DNA of 64,000 bases from Daphnia carinata (Eukaryota; Arthropoda; Branchiopoda; Diplostraca; Daphniidae). The stretch is from the NCBI RefSeq assembly GCF_022539665.2, contig NC_081339.1, positions 2,318,017 to 2,382,016 on the forward strand, given 5' to 3'. Below the pieces are notes generated by a model. The model was not told the origin of the DNA. It was given only the letters and a program-made list of their open reading frames with translations, and made no database searches. Positions 13,077 to 27,090 of the stretch are shown here, in pieces; positions within the stretch are counted from its first letter, which is position 1, and every line of letters begins with the position of its first letter. A program made the position numbers and the translations under genes.

Positions 13077-15392
13077 GTAAAGTTAGACACAAATTTTTTT
13101 TTTTAATCCCGGCATCAGAGCAATAAAAATAAAGAAGGGAAGGTGTTAGCCAGTCCGTGACCGGAGCGTGACCTGCCGGGGTGTTTTTCTTTTTCTTTTT
13201 TGTTTTTTTTTGTTTTTATTATTCGATTTCGTTCCGCCGTGATCAAAGCGTTTGTTGGCTCGGGGCTTTTGTTTTGTTTTTTAAGTTGTTTTTGATAAGA
13301 GCATTAGTACGCCCAACAAAGTATTTTTAATCGCCCATCTTTTTTTGTTGTTGTTTCGTTTGTTTCATTCCGTTAGTTTTTTGCGTTCTTCAACCTGTAA
13401 TTATTTAAGTGCGTATGTCGAATGCAGTGTTTTTAACTGAAGCCCACACATTGTTACGAACACCTACAGACATCGTGGTATAAACGTAGTTGCTTTGAAT
13501 TCTTTGCATGAAACTTCATTCTTAGCCAAACGTTACAAGGAAAACCGTTGTAAATGTAGGAGAATTTCACAGCATTTTTCTACGACTTCTGAAAGGAACG
13601 AAAATAACAGACTTTAACAAACACTTTCGTCTGTTAAAGAACAAAAAAAAAAATGGGATAAAGGAAGAAACTCGAAACAAAAACAACAGTTTCAAAGGGA
13701 AAAGACAAAGAGAAGTAAACAAGAAAGACGATACCCGAGAGCGATTGTGTCAACTTGATCGATCTACCAAACACGAAGACACAGGCATCGCGCGACAATG
13801 CCCGATCAATTTCTAACGATTGCTGGTGCAATTCTCACCATCGATTTTCTCTCCGTGTCAACCATAAATTTTTTTTCTTTTCTAAGATAAAAATTAATCT
13901 CTTACCTGGAGTTTGTGTCCCTTCCATCGTAGATTGTTCTGAGGTGTTCTTTTTCATCCTATTTCTTGCTGTTGGAGTTTGCTCGTTTCACTTATTTTTC
14001 TTTATCTGAGTTTAACTATCATTTCATCGGTCTTCTTGTGATTGCTAGTGTTGATGTTCTGTTCGAAAATGGCGATCGACACAGTGTGGAAGACAAATTC
14101 CTACGAAATGGATGGAGCAGATGAATGTTGATGTCAAACGCGTCAGCCATTTTCCTTTGTCTATCGACAACATTTTCCCTCTCATTTTATAACTGGCTTT
14201 CAACTCCAATCACTTTGCGAATTTTCATAAGTCAATTTAGCACGCATTTTTTTTTTCACAAGTCTTTTGTGTGTGTGTGTTCTTTCCAATAGTGTCTTTT
14301 TATAACCAAATCAGAGGTAAATGCTCACCAACTTGTTCTTTTGTAGCCTTGACACAGCAACGTCCCCAGCGGCGCTCAGCTGTGGGCCCCTTTTGCGAAT
14401 TTTTCTTGGAGCAATATGCGTCATTGATAATGTATCTTTGTAGATATCTGCACTTCTGTGTAAATAAAATGTTTGGCGACTTGATCATCGAACTGAAATT
14501 TCCAGCAAACAGTTTGTGCATAAAAGCATTTTTCGGAGAAATCTGCTGTCCTATCTAAGATAACGTGGGACTGGTTTCTGAAGCTGAACTTTTTTGCCAT
14601 ACCTTCCTTACATGAAACGCTTTTTCACTCTCTTTTTACTTAAATATTCTTTGTTACAATTTATTTGGCTGGCATTGTCATAACTTTTAGAGACACTATA
14701 GTGCACTCAGTATTAAGCGATGGTAAAGTACTAAATTTTCGGACCTATTTTCAGTAAAGAACAAGTCTATTGGCAGGTTTTTCCACATCGAGATCCCGCC
14801 AGCGATGAAACTTCTTCGAGATAATTGCAAATCTTTTTTTACTGACATCTAGCGAGCCAACATCTAACGACGTCCTCCGTTCATGAGGAATTTAGCTTTC
14901 TGTGCAAACCATTTTATGTTCTGTTCTATTATTCGGTCAAGTGTTGCTTTGATTTCTGCTAACTAATTATAAACCGTGTCTTTCAAGGTGGCCCATACTA
15001 TCTTAAAACAAATTACCATGAAAGTTGAACACTATTCGAAATGAAAAATAACAGGTATGTGAAACATATATATCCTTCCAGTTTTCAAATACATTACCTA
15101 TGTTCCTCTTTTTCTTTAACCTTCATTCCGTAACAAAATCCTAATCTACCATGAATGGGGTGTAGAATCTGGAATAATCATGCACAACATCATAAATGAA
15201 AATCCAGAATTTCCCTCTTCCATTTGTTGTCTACGTTGCTGTGGCTGAATTTTTAGAAATGGCAACGCTGAATCATTTTTTCTAAACTTTTCTTCACGGC
15301 TCCTTCCCTCTGTCCTTTCTGAGTCTACCTTCCATCCCAGTTGGGTGTTGTGTCTCTTCTTTACTTGTTTTATCATCAAACATCTGTTCACC
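13077..15392. other. Non-coding interval upstream of TCTP
   Basis: About 2.3 kb with no supportable exon. It contains a (GT)n stretch near 14269 and should hold the TCTP promoter. Just before the TCTP ATG there is a pyrimidine-rich stretch (about 15352-15370) that could be a 5'-TOP type transcription start, as expected for TCTP from other animals. This is inference only. Confidence 0.35.
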
Positions 15393-16285
15393 ATGATCAT
15401 CTACAAGGATATTTTTAATGGTATTTTGTCTCACTTTTCATTTTCTATATTTTGTACCAGCGTAAAGTCTGCGAGAATTAAACTAACCGAGAAGTAACTA
15501 AGACCGGTCCTACGATGGCCGTGTGACAGTAAACTAAATGTTAATTGCAGGATTTTCTGTTCTTTTTTGTTTTTCTGATTAGATGACGAGATGTTCTCTG
15601 ACAGCTACCCTATCAAGCTCGTCGATGGAGTCCTTTACGAAGTCACTGGAAAGGTGTGTAGAATTTAACTACCTGTCATCTGTCAATATGCCCTGTACTC
15701 ACGTAATGAGTTTTGCTAATGAAACATTCCTTTAATTTAATAGTACGTGAATAGGAAAGCAGGAGAAATCGTCCTTGCTGGTGCCAACCCATCTGCTGAA
15801 GAAGCTGATGAAGGAAGTGAGGAAGCTAGTGAATCTGGCTGTGACATTGTCTTGGCACATCAGTTGGTTGAATGCTTTGCCTTTGGTGACAAGAAAGGTT
15901 ACACTCAATACCTAAAAGATTACATGAAGAGGTGAAATTTAGTGTATTCTGGCTAGTGTTTTCCTCAGTAAATATATATGATATTATGTTGACTAGGTTG
16001 GTCGCCAAGTTGGAAGAGACCCAGCCATCTGAAGTCGAGACCTTTAAATCGAACATGAGCAAAGTGATGAAAGATCTTCTTGGAAGGTTTAAGGATCTCC
16101 AATTCTTCACTGGTATAACAGTTTTATTGACAAGTTGTTGTCAAGAGTTAAAAAAAAATTCTTGTACAGGAGCTCAAATGGATGTTGATGGAATGGTTGC
16201 ACTAATGGAGTACCGAGATATTAATGGAGAAAGCAGACCTGTCATGATGTTCTTCAAACATGGACTGATTGCAGAGAAATTCTAA
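15393..16285 (+). CDS. Tctp: Translationally controlled tumor protein (TCTP)
   Basis: Small, abundant, conserved cytosolic protein with roles in growth control, anti-apoptosis and (in insects) the Rheb/TOR branch. Five exons: 15393-15420, 15583-15653, 15744-15931, 15997-16112, 16170-16285. They total 519 bases, or 172 residues, the usual TCTP length. The protein starts MIIYKDIFNDDEMFSDSY. It contains the signature-1 region GANPSAEE and the signature-2 region around DLQFFTGAQMDVDGM, and ends in MMFFKHGLIAEKF. The start is the family-typical MIIY with a good context (CACC before ATG). The first exon is only 28 bases, so its first codons are easily missed. The gene converges on PCCB with 379 bases between stop codons; that interval holds a decayed copy of the last TCTP exon. 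Confidence 0.97.
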
Positions 16286-16449
16286 ATTGTCTCAAACTTC
16301 CTTCATTTTAACATCATATACTGGGAAAATACATATGCGAAGGGCTCACATTCGACAATTTGTCCTTATTCCAATCAATTTTACGCATCATACATTAAAA
16401 AAAACTATATTGAAGACAAATATTTCCAGATTTCCCCTGGATTCTTCAT

Positions 16450-16640
16450 TGTTCTTCTTGTGATGTGGATGGGATAATGCTACGTCAATCAGTAAGGTAC
16501 GTACTGTTCGTCAAACATCGACTAAATGCAGAGACATTTTAAATTGACTCATATGTGCTCTATTCCAACGTATAATGGGGAAAAACATAGGCAAAATTAT
16601 CACATTCAACAAGTGTTTATTATACTCATTTTTACACTGT
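16450..16640 (+). pseudogene. Decayed duplicate of the TCTP last exon and 3' UTR
   Basis: From about 16450 the sequence follows the TCTP final exon (16170-16285) and its downstream UTR in the same order. A degenerate match to the MDVDGM-coding part is followed, after an internal deletion, by a close match to the FFKHGLIAEKF-stop part (16510-16552). UTR sequence then aligns with 16286-16375. The frame is broken by substitutions and gaps, so it is not coding. It looks like an old tandem duplication lying between two convergent genes. Confidence 0.7.
16616..16621 (-). promoter_or_regulatory. Candidate PCCB polyadenylation signal
   Basis: AATAAA on the minus strand, 44 bases past the PCCB stop codon. 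It lies inside the decayed TCTP duplicate, so the PCCB 3' UTR may end in duplicated TCTP sequence. Confidence 0.45.
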
Positions 16641-16664
16641 ACGTACAGTACAATCGCAGTACGT

Positions 16665-18907
<2,243 letters not shown>

Positions 18908-19188
18908 TTTTTTGTAACTACACCAATTGCATGCAGCCAATTAAGATTTCGACGATTTCGCTCTGAAACAGAAATCAGCTGAGACCTATGCATTCTATTG
19001 TCTAGTATTTCCCCTGCCTGATAACAGATGGCGATCGGACTTTATCAACAACAAAATACAAATCGGTATTAGCCTAAAGCTAAAACCATGTTGGCGAAGT
19101 TACAGGATCCGACCACCAATAGCAGTCGTATGTTCTGTGTTGTTTTCAGTTATTCGATCCATTTTCAGCTTAGATTGCATTTTAAAAA
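18908..19188. promoter_or_regulatory. Shared divergent promoter region of PCCB and allantoinase
   Basis: The start codons of PCCB (minus) and allantoinase (plus) are 281 bases apart, so both 5' UTRs and promoters must fit here unless an untranslated first exon lies elsewhere. I see no TATA box; a short bidirectional promoter is the simplest reading. Confidence 0.5.
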
Positions 19189-21485
19189 ATGGAGACCTCA
19201 ATTGTCAAATCAGGTTCGATGAAAAGTATTTAGTTGATGTACTTCTTTATTGAGCTTTGAATATTATGTTAAAATAGATTCGATTGTGGTTTTCAAAAGC
19301 CACAGAGTTGTACTGCCTGACGGCGTAGCTTCAGCGGCTGTTGTCACGAAAAACGGCCAGATTGTTGCCGTAAAAGGATATGATGACAGCAGGACTGCCC
19401 TAGGCATTAATGATGAGTATGTTTCATGAAATATTTTTCAATCTGTGTGAGTATGCTAATAAACAAGGTTGGATTTACAATCAAATCTGTGTCAAATGTA
19501 AATGATGTCATGCAAATTCTAAAGACAATTGCCAGATAATATTTTAAAATTTTTATGAAAAAAATGATTTTACCCCCTTTAACTATACTATTTTGCCCAT
19601 AGATACCATCCAATCTCTGTAATAGATTTGGGGAACCTGGTCCTTTCTCCTGGTGTTGTGGATTCTCATGTTCATGTAAATGAACCTGGTAGGACTCACT
19701 GGTAATTAGGAAATTTTTATTTCCTGTTATAAGCTATGACCTGGTCTCTGCTAAGTCTAACCTAAATTATTTAGGGAAGGATTCACTACTGCCACAAGAG
19801 CTGCTGCTGCTGGAGGTGTTACAACTATTGTGGACATGCCCTTGTATTAAGATAGATAAATTATTATTAGTGATCACAATGCTGAATAAGACCATTATAA
19901 ACAGGAATTCCATCCCTCCTACTACAACCAAAGATAATTTTGCTGAAAAATTTACAGCTGCCTCTGGCAATGTTTTTGTAGATGTTGCATTTTGGGGTGG
20001 CATTATACCTGGCAATCAGGTAACTTTAAATTCAACTAATTTCCATGTCCAGTTTTTGACTAAGGGGGATTTCCCAGGATGAACTGCTTCCACTTTTGCG
20101 GGAGGGAGTGCGTGGCTTCAAATGTTTTATGTGTCCCAGTGGCGTTGATGAATTTCCCCAAGCAAAAGAAGAAGATCTAGAAATTGCTTTCCAGCGGCTT
20201 AAAAATTCTTCAACAACAATATTAGTACGTATGCAAATTGGATATTTCTAGTTGACTTTAACAAATGCATGTATTTGTATCATCGTTAGTTTCATGCAGA
20301 GGTTGAATGCTGTTCTGCCGTAAGCACGAACACTGAAGAAATACCTAGTGTTTATCAAGGTTTCTTGCAGTCTAGACCCGGTGTCATGGAAGTGGAAGCC
20401 ATTCGTTTAGTTATCGACTTGTGTAAACGATACAGGTAATTTTTTCTTTGGTTATCTCTTTAACAATTATAAAACTATGACCTTTCGAACGAAAACAGAG
20501 TTCAGAGTCACATAGTGCATCTTTCGTGTGCCGAGGCCATTCCGCTTATCGCCCAAGCCAAAAAAGACGGAGTACCCATCACAGGTAAAACAATGGTGTG
20601 GATATGTGAGGCTTTTATGTTGTTTGATGTTTAACGCAATGGAACGTGTCACAGTGGAAACTTGTCCGCATTACCTAACACTGTCGGCGGAAGAGGTTCC
20701 CGTCAAAGCAACGCAGTTTAAATGCTGCCCGCCCATTAGGGACAAGAGTAATCAGGTATGATAGTCTCTGTCATTGTCAATATGCCTTTTAAATGGGAAA
20801 TCAACAGTTCTTGATTTTTTCCCTTCGAAAATCTTTTAAAAAGGATCTGTTGTGGTCTGGATTGCTAGATGGGACCATCGATTTGGTAGTTTCGGATCAC
20901 TCACCAGCACCACAAGACTTGAAATGCGTCGACACTGGAGACTTTATGAAAGCATGGGGTGGCATTTCATCCTTACAGCTAGGTACGCTTTTAAAAAAAT
21001 TTATATATTATGTAATGGATGAGATGAAAAAGGTGGGCAGTGGAAAGACTACCATACGAATAACGTGTACGTTGTAGTGTTACCTCTTCTCTGGACTTTC
21101 GGACATCCCAAAGGGTTATCGTTGATTGATCTATCTCGTTTCTTGAGCTACAATACAGCTAAATTAGCTCGCCTCCATCATCGCAAAGGATCTATTGCGG
21201 TGGGAATGGATGCAGATTTCGTCATCTGGAACCCCGACGAACAGATTACAGTAAGAACGATAAAGTGATCGATAAAAGTCCTTTTCGGAATTAATTTTGT
21301 ACGTGCTGTCAAAACAGGTAACCCCTGAGATGTTGCATTTCCGACACAAACTGTCGCCATATTTGGGCAACGTGCTTAACGGCCGTGTCGTTATGACTGT
21401 CCTAAGAGGTCAGATCGTTTTCAACAATGATGCCTTCGTTTCGGATAAACCTCAAGGAATTCTACTGGCCGAACCGTTGGAATGA
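19189..21485 (+). CDS. Allantoinase
   Basis: Cyclic amidohydrolase that opens allantoin to allantoate in purine breakdown. Twelve exons: 19189-19213, 19278-19416, 19603-19701, 19775-19843, 19905-20019, 20078-20224, 20290-20435, 20499-20584, 20655-20755, 20844-20982, 21078-21250, 21318-21485. They total 1407 bases, or 468 residues. The binuclear metal site is complete: [10 protein letters not shown] (His77, His79), the carboxylated lysine in [10 protein letters not shown] (Lys164), His200 in LFHAEVE, a His in SHIVHLS, and Asp327 in [18 protein letters not shown] and [12 protein letters not shown] are allantoinase/dihydroorotase-family signatures; substrate assignment rests on overall resemblance to allantoinase. 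Exon 10 has an alternative in-frame acceptor 36 bases upstream, which would add twelve residues. A polyadenylation signal (AATAAA) is at 21611. Confidence 0.93.
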
Positions 21486-21669
21486 GGTAGCAATTATAAT
21501 GACCACTTTCCATTTATTTTCAAATTCCGTTGTTTTAGAAGTTTCTAGTTTTTTTTTTTTTTTGCCAAAATCAATAGTGCAAAATTGTTAAATTTTAAAA
21601 AGTCCTATGCAATAAATAGTTGGAATACTTGATATTGATAGTTATCGATTTAATTTATATTTGTTGATT
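21486..21669. other. Convergent 3' UTR interval with two opposed polyadenylation signals
   Basis: Stop codons of allantoinase (plus) and the CFAP97-domain gene (minus) are 184 bases apart. AATAAA occurs on the plus strand at 21611-21616 and on the minus strand at 21513-21518. If both are used, the two mature 3' ends overlap by roughly 100 bases in antisense. Confidence 0.45.
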
Positions 21670-22633
21670 TTAATCTGCAGTTTGCGGTTTCACTGTAATC
21701 TGAACACTTTGTATACCAAACAATAAATCAGTAACATCGTTCAACGGAGACTGTGACGTAACGAGTGGCAAATTTGTGTCTGGAAGAGTTTCAATATCCG
21801 GCGGTGACATCGGCTGGCGACTGGTACAACCACACAGCGCCTTACTCTTTCCGCCCTTTTTGATTGAGTTACATGAGTAATGGTCGTTGGTCGACGTGGT
21901 CGGCCTTGTGGAATCCCGAGACATCACTGCAACGGTATGAGGCCGCATGGGACTCACCGTCCTCTGCCATTCCTCTCCATCCTTTTGGCTTTCACGATCA
22001 CCGTTTCCCCGCTGATTGGATAGACTGATTCTTGGTTGAGACTTGGGACGCAATTTGAAGCCACGACTAAACTTTCTAATGCAGTAATAGGTTTTCAACA
22101 TGTTTGTTTTGAATGTAAATCACATGCGACTGTGCGATTACACGCACTTGCTGTTGTAGACGCTGAACCTTGCCTTGCTGCTCGCTCTCGCCCCGTTCAT
22201 AATATCCGCCAACCGAGACAACAGCCGGCGGTTCTCGTTCTCTATTTGCCAGATTCGCTCATTTTCCAACTGTAGTTTTTTTAACTTGAGCTAAAAATCC
22301 ATTAAAATCGGTGGTAGCGATTGGAATTAAAATGCCGCGCACTAAACGCGCTAAACAACCATTAGCTTAACATGTAAATGAGGGAGAAGAATATACCGTC
22401 AAATGGCTGTAGGTAGGTGGAGACAGACAATCAATAGCCGGCGTGGCACGTCTTAGCTGTTAGCGAGAAAGCAAGAAAACCCATCTTGTGAAATCGAGTT
22501 AGGACGATTTCGAAAGACTCTTTTTATGTCAAGTGACCCACTTTAGACCTACCTTGTTGTGATGGTCGGCCAGCTGCTTCTGCTTGGTCCGCTCGTCAAC
22601 CAGCGAAGGCCGCACCAGGAACTTGCGCATCAT
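21670..22633 (-). CDS. CFAP97-domain (hemingway-family) protein
   Basis: Four exons: 22553-22633, 22397-22456, 22148-22290, 21670-22075. They total 690 bases, or 229 residues. The first half matches the CFAP97/KIAA1430 domain: an early HHNK, a PPTYSHL segment, then LKLKKLQLENERIWQIENEN followed by RRLLSRLADIM, the Leu/Glu-rich helix typical of the family. Members (for example Drosophila hemingway and mammalian CFAP97D1) act in motile cilia or sperm flagella; a role here is inference. The C-terminal 130 residues are polar, Ser/Thr/Pro-rich and probably disordered, with no domain I know. The exon 3-4 join uses an AA|GTGCGT donor. The start is the first of two tandem ATGs. The gene converges on allantoinase and diverges from the secreted repeat protein. 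Confidence 0.8.
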
Positions 22634-23221
22634 TTTGCTGTAGCAACACTCTGTTTTGTTTTTTGTTAATTTTCATTAAACACAGCCGAAAAAAATGCGG
22701 AAATGACGGATGGACTACTGGGAAGTGGTTGCTGATGCTTGTGCACCTTGGTGCTAAAAGGCAGCAACTAACGAGATTCAGCGGTTCGTCCCATATTCAT
22801 CGATTTAATAACACGGCGGTTGCCAGGGCCAACCAAATATTTACGAAGGCCTTGTTCTGTTTTAGTTTTTGATCGAATGTCATTATGCATAGCTAGTCAT
22901 GGTAACGTCTTCTTTTACTTCTCGGAATGAGGAACTCGAATAGGTATAGAAATTTGGCTGTCGAAATAACGCAACGCGCCTTCTGAGCCATATGAAGAGC
23001 GGGTTGGAGCTGTAACGCCATCCTTGTATTCAGCACACGTTCGTGACCTTTTTTTCTCTTTTTCTTCCCCTTTTCCCTTCCTAGCCTTCCTTTCGTCTCT
23101 TTCTCCTTCTCTAATAAATTTGAAAACGCTGTTAAATTCCTCTAGACGACGCAGCTGAGAATCTGAGCGCTCAGTCCGTCAGAAGCTTCGACCGAACAGA
23201 GTCACGCACATCTTCCACATC

Positions 23222-24352
23222 ATGAATTATTTTACGTTTCATTTGGCATCATTACTCGGCGTGATCATATTGAAATTTGTTTCCGCTTCACCCTACGGCT
23301 TCGCTAGCGGTCGGCAAGAAGATGCAATTGTGATAGATGCGGCGCCGTCGTTTTCACCCGTTCCCAGTGACTCGGATTATGCCGAGCACGACCCTGTCTA
23401 TTGCCGACATCGGATCCATTATAACCCTTCATCGTATTCGTCCGATACGAGCACGAGGCAAAATTATCAACAACAAGAGCCAGTAATATATCAGCCGTTC
23501 AACAACCCTGCAGTCGTTAGAATGCGTCAATATCCTTCGTCCAACAGCTATGAAACGTACCGCACTCCTTCTTCCGCTTCGTCCAGCAGCTACGAAACCA
23601 AGTATGAAACATATCGCACTCCTTCTGTACCTTCGTCCAGCAGCTACGAAACTAAGTATGAAACGTATCGCGCTCCTTCTGCATCTTCGTCCAACAGCTA
23701 CGAAACTAAGTATGAAACGTATCGCGCTCCTTCAGTATCTTCGTCCAACAGCTACGGCACCAAATATGAAACGCATCGCGCTCCGTCTGCCACGGTTGAA
23801 TCACCGGCGTACTTTCAACGACAGAATAACGACATCCAGCAGAGTTCACAGATCAATAAGGTATGTATATAATTCCCAACGATCATTCATTGCAAAGAAA
23901 CGCGTTGCCTTGAAGGCGACAGTTAATTACAATTGCACTGTTTTCTTTACTTACCATAACATTTTGGTCATGATTCTACAAGGAAATGGCAAGAAAATTT
24001 CTTTTCTTGGGAAAGCCGGTATTGCCTTGTTATTAAAAATGTGCGCTTTTTTTTGTTTTAATGTTTGCGATATTCATCATGCCCTGACTAACCAGCTGAC
24101 CAATGTTTTCTTTTCGGTACACAGCATGATTATGGACAGACCGGTTCGTCCTACGAGGCTTTCATGGTTCAGCAGGTAACGAAATCGAATCATTTGCATA
24201 TATGTTAATTCCGCTTTACCTTTCGATTGTGCAATGGTCTATATTTAATGGCAACACTTTTTATTGCACAGGGATCAGCCCGAATGGTTATGGGCTATAG
24301 GCTAGTAACATCCACTTCCCCAAAGCCAAAATTGCCATCGTCCTACTATTAA
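23222..24352 (+). CDS. Secreted Ser/Tyr-rich protein with tandem 18-residue repeats
   Basis: Three exons: 23222-23860, 24125-24175, 24272-24352, total 771 bases, or 256 residues. Residues 1 to about 22 form a signal peptide (hydrophobic stretch ending VSASPYG), so the protein is exported. From about residue 100 to 192 there are roughly four and a half repeats of the type YETKYETYRxPSxxSSxS. The first copy lacks the TKYE part. The underlying DNA repeat is 54 bases, a multiple of three. Residues 110-195 are almost only Ser, Tyr, Thr, Glu, Lys, Pro and Arg, suggesting an extended, possibly cross-linked structural protein (cuticle, egg coat or similar). It has no chitin-binding Rebers-Riddiford consensus. 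The short C-terminus ends KLPSSYY. I cannot name a family. Confidence 0.8.
23545..23795 (+). repeat. 54-bp coding minisatellite
   Basis: Tandem 54-base units inside exon 1 of the secreted protein; adjacent units differ at only a few positions. Unit length keeps the frame, so copy-number change would lengthen or shorten the protein without a frameshift. Confidence 0.85.
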
Positions 24353-27090
24353 TTCTACGACGATTCAAAATAGACGCTAAAACGGAATAATGTTCCATCC
24401 CTTTCCGCAGTGCTACACTATCGAATGTCGCCATAAAGCTGTCGGGGATGTTTAGCTAGGGACCCACCGCCTTAAATGGAAATGGGTTAATATACGTATG
24501 CAAGAAAAACGAAGCCTTGGGAGAAAACGATATCTATGCCTTTTCCCTTCGACTTTCTCTCCTTTATGATTGTGAACTAATTAAACGACACCTTATCGAA
24601 AATACATGATTTGATACAAAGTCCTATAAGCATTTAATCAGTTCCAGGAAATTGATGCTTTATCAATTACTCGAGTAATGAGATGCGGATCTTTTATACA
24701 TAGCAAGAAAATTTTGGTCATGTCACGTATCGCGCGCTGGCTTTCACATAAGCAGATGCAATCGACCATTAGATTTCTATCTCTCTGTTGGCCAATCTGG
24801 AACTGTAGCTCAGACAAGTACCCTACATGGATGAGAAATGAAAATGCTTTGTAATGCATTGTCAGATTGAATAATTATATTCAGTGCGGACTGGATAACG
24901 AAGGCAAACGAATACAGTGGCAATCAAAGATGCACCGCCAGGTGACTGATGTTGATATGCTTTCCGCGTCGGGTCATCCGAAGGTTGTCTCTCTACAGCC
25001 ATCAGTTAAAAGAAAAGAATGTCAACTCTTAACCGCTGGCGTGGAGGTCTTCTAACCTTGATTTAGAACAAGTTCTTGTGAAAAATTTATGTTTCGAGCA
25101 GCACGTACTCGTTGAAATCATTTGCTCGCTTATGTCGGTTAGTTAAAGTTATGTTCTTTAAAATTACTTGCACAGTTGGTGTGAAGCCAAAGCGGATATC
25201 GTTGCCATGCTTTATCATTTGGCTCGTAGTGTAGAAAACCTTTTTCTCTTGTTTGGGGCGAAGCCTCTAAGCAACTTCTTAAAACTTTCAAACAAGGATT
25301 CGTATTGCCCAACTTTATTTTTGAAAAAAGTCGGAACCAAAGAAAGAAACGCTCAAACAGTATTACGTGAACACGCAAACGAACAAATAAAGAAAGCGTG
25401 CATCAGTAAAGCTCTACTCAAAAATAAATGGTGAACAATCGTCCCTCAATTCCGATTGAAACAACGAAAGAAGTTCAAAATAAAAATGAATGAATGGGAA
25501 CCAGATACTCTGTATGCGGCACGATTGTTTACTTTGTCCACCGTGGTGCGTTATAAATTTAGATGGACTTGCCGCTCACAGGATAAAGTCGAAAGGGAGG
25601 AACAGTTTTCGGTCAAGTTTGGCGTTGACGTACGACTAACCACTAGAAATACAGCATTCCTCAAATATATCGTGTGGCACGCAGGCCTACCAGGTAAGTT
25701 GGATGATTCAAGTAAAACTGACGTTATGGTTAACCGGATTCTATTACTCTCACGTGCCGTAGAGATACGGCGATGTGTTTATTCAATCCACCACGTATCG
25801 AATTTTGGCTCGCAACCTTCTGTATTTTTTCAAACCCATTCTGCCTTGGCAACTGAGCATAGAACTTGTTTTGTACGATCTTCGTTGCCTTTCGTGCATG
25901 GGTGTGGAAAATTCAATCGTCTTACATAATTCGGGTGTAGTTCATGTTTAGTGGCAATAGCAATACAACAGATCACTTGATACCGCATGTCAGCATATCC
26001 CCGTAGCAAACGACCTACCAGACATTGCCACAAAGGATTTTCTTTTTCTATTGTGTGGTTATGCCTTTTAAAATAAAATATAAGATTCATGATCTCTGTC
26101 AGTAGCAAAGGCCATATGGTAGTATAAGCCCTCAACTTGGATACGGAGGTACGTGTAAACGTCTGCTAGAAGGGATGATCGGCCATGGTGTCACGAGATA
26201 CGTTGTTAAGCGCAATGATGAATGGAATATAAAGGAAAGATGGCAGTTAAGATTTAAACACATCAAGTATTTTCGTGTGCAACATACCATTAAATGATTT
26301 ATATTTATACGCTTATCGTGCATCAGTTAGGTCCAGAAAAGTAGAAGAAATATTAAAATCACGCTTACGGACGCACTTAAAATCCAGCTATAAAGCTAGA
26401 GACCAACAAATATCAAATATCTAAATGTCTTTTTCCTATTGGACCTTTGCATAGGCAAGTGTAGGTCTTGCACCAAGATCCAGCGGCTGTTCCTCTCCAC
26501 CTTGGGCGGAGGATGACGATAGTGTTGCACCGACGGCTTTCCCCCGGCCTAATATGGAAGTGTGGCATTTGATTTATACACAACAACAAAACTAGTGTAA
26601 ATATAACGCGTCTCCTTCTGGCATTGCCTCCTTTTTTAAATATTAAGCATAACGTACGTTGCAATACAGTTAAGCCCATCTTGACATAAAAGTCCTTCCC
26701 AGTAAGTGAAAATATAAAATGGAAAACTTTACGTCCTATCCAATGTGATGGTAAAATCCATACGCATCGGGATGGAATACCTTAGATCTCTAGACAACGC
26801 AAGGAAATTCTGAATATCATCAACCTTAAAACATTCTTAAATATTTTACAATCTTTAAAATCTATTATGCTGGCTGCTAGCCAAAGCTGCTTCGTTTATG
26901 CGCACAGACACCTTACATGGGCCGGGGAGTAGACGTAATTCTTCAAGATCACGTCGCTTACATAATTTTACGATCATGTGTGTATACTGTATTATATTCA
27001 ATCTGTTGGTATGCTACATACACGGCACCGTCTACCTAACCAGGATGGGGCGACGATAAAATATCTGAAATCACTGGGTGAATCAACAAT
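24353..27090. other. Intergenic interval with no clear gene
   Basis: 2.7 kb between the secreted protein and ARMH3. It contains one unspliced frame of 157 codons (25456-25929, plus) and several shorter ones on both strands, none with a signal, membrane segment or motif that I recognise. Homopolymers are few here. I see no transposase, reverse transcriptase or tRNA. Confidence 0.45.

Noticed and set aside
23550-24179. 209-codon Leu/Arg-rich open frame overlapping the secreted repeat protein
   Set aside because: It is the +1 shadow of the 54-bp repeat, runs through an intron and lacks coding character outside the repeat.
25456-25929. 157-codon plus-strand open frame between the secreted protein and ARMH3
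   Set aside because: No recognisable domain, no supporting splice structure, overlapping minus-strand frames. Could be chance or an old relic, so not called as a gene.
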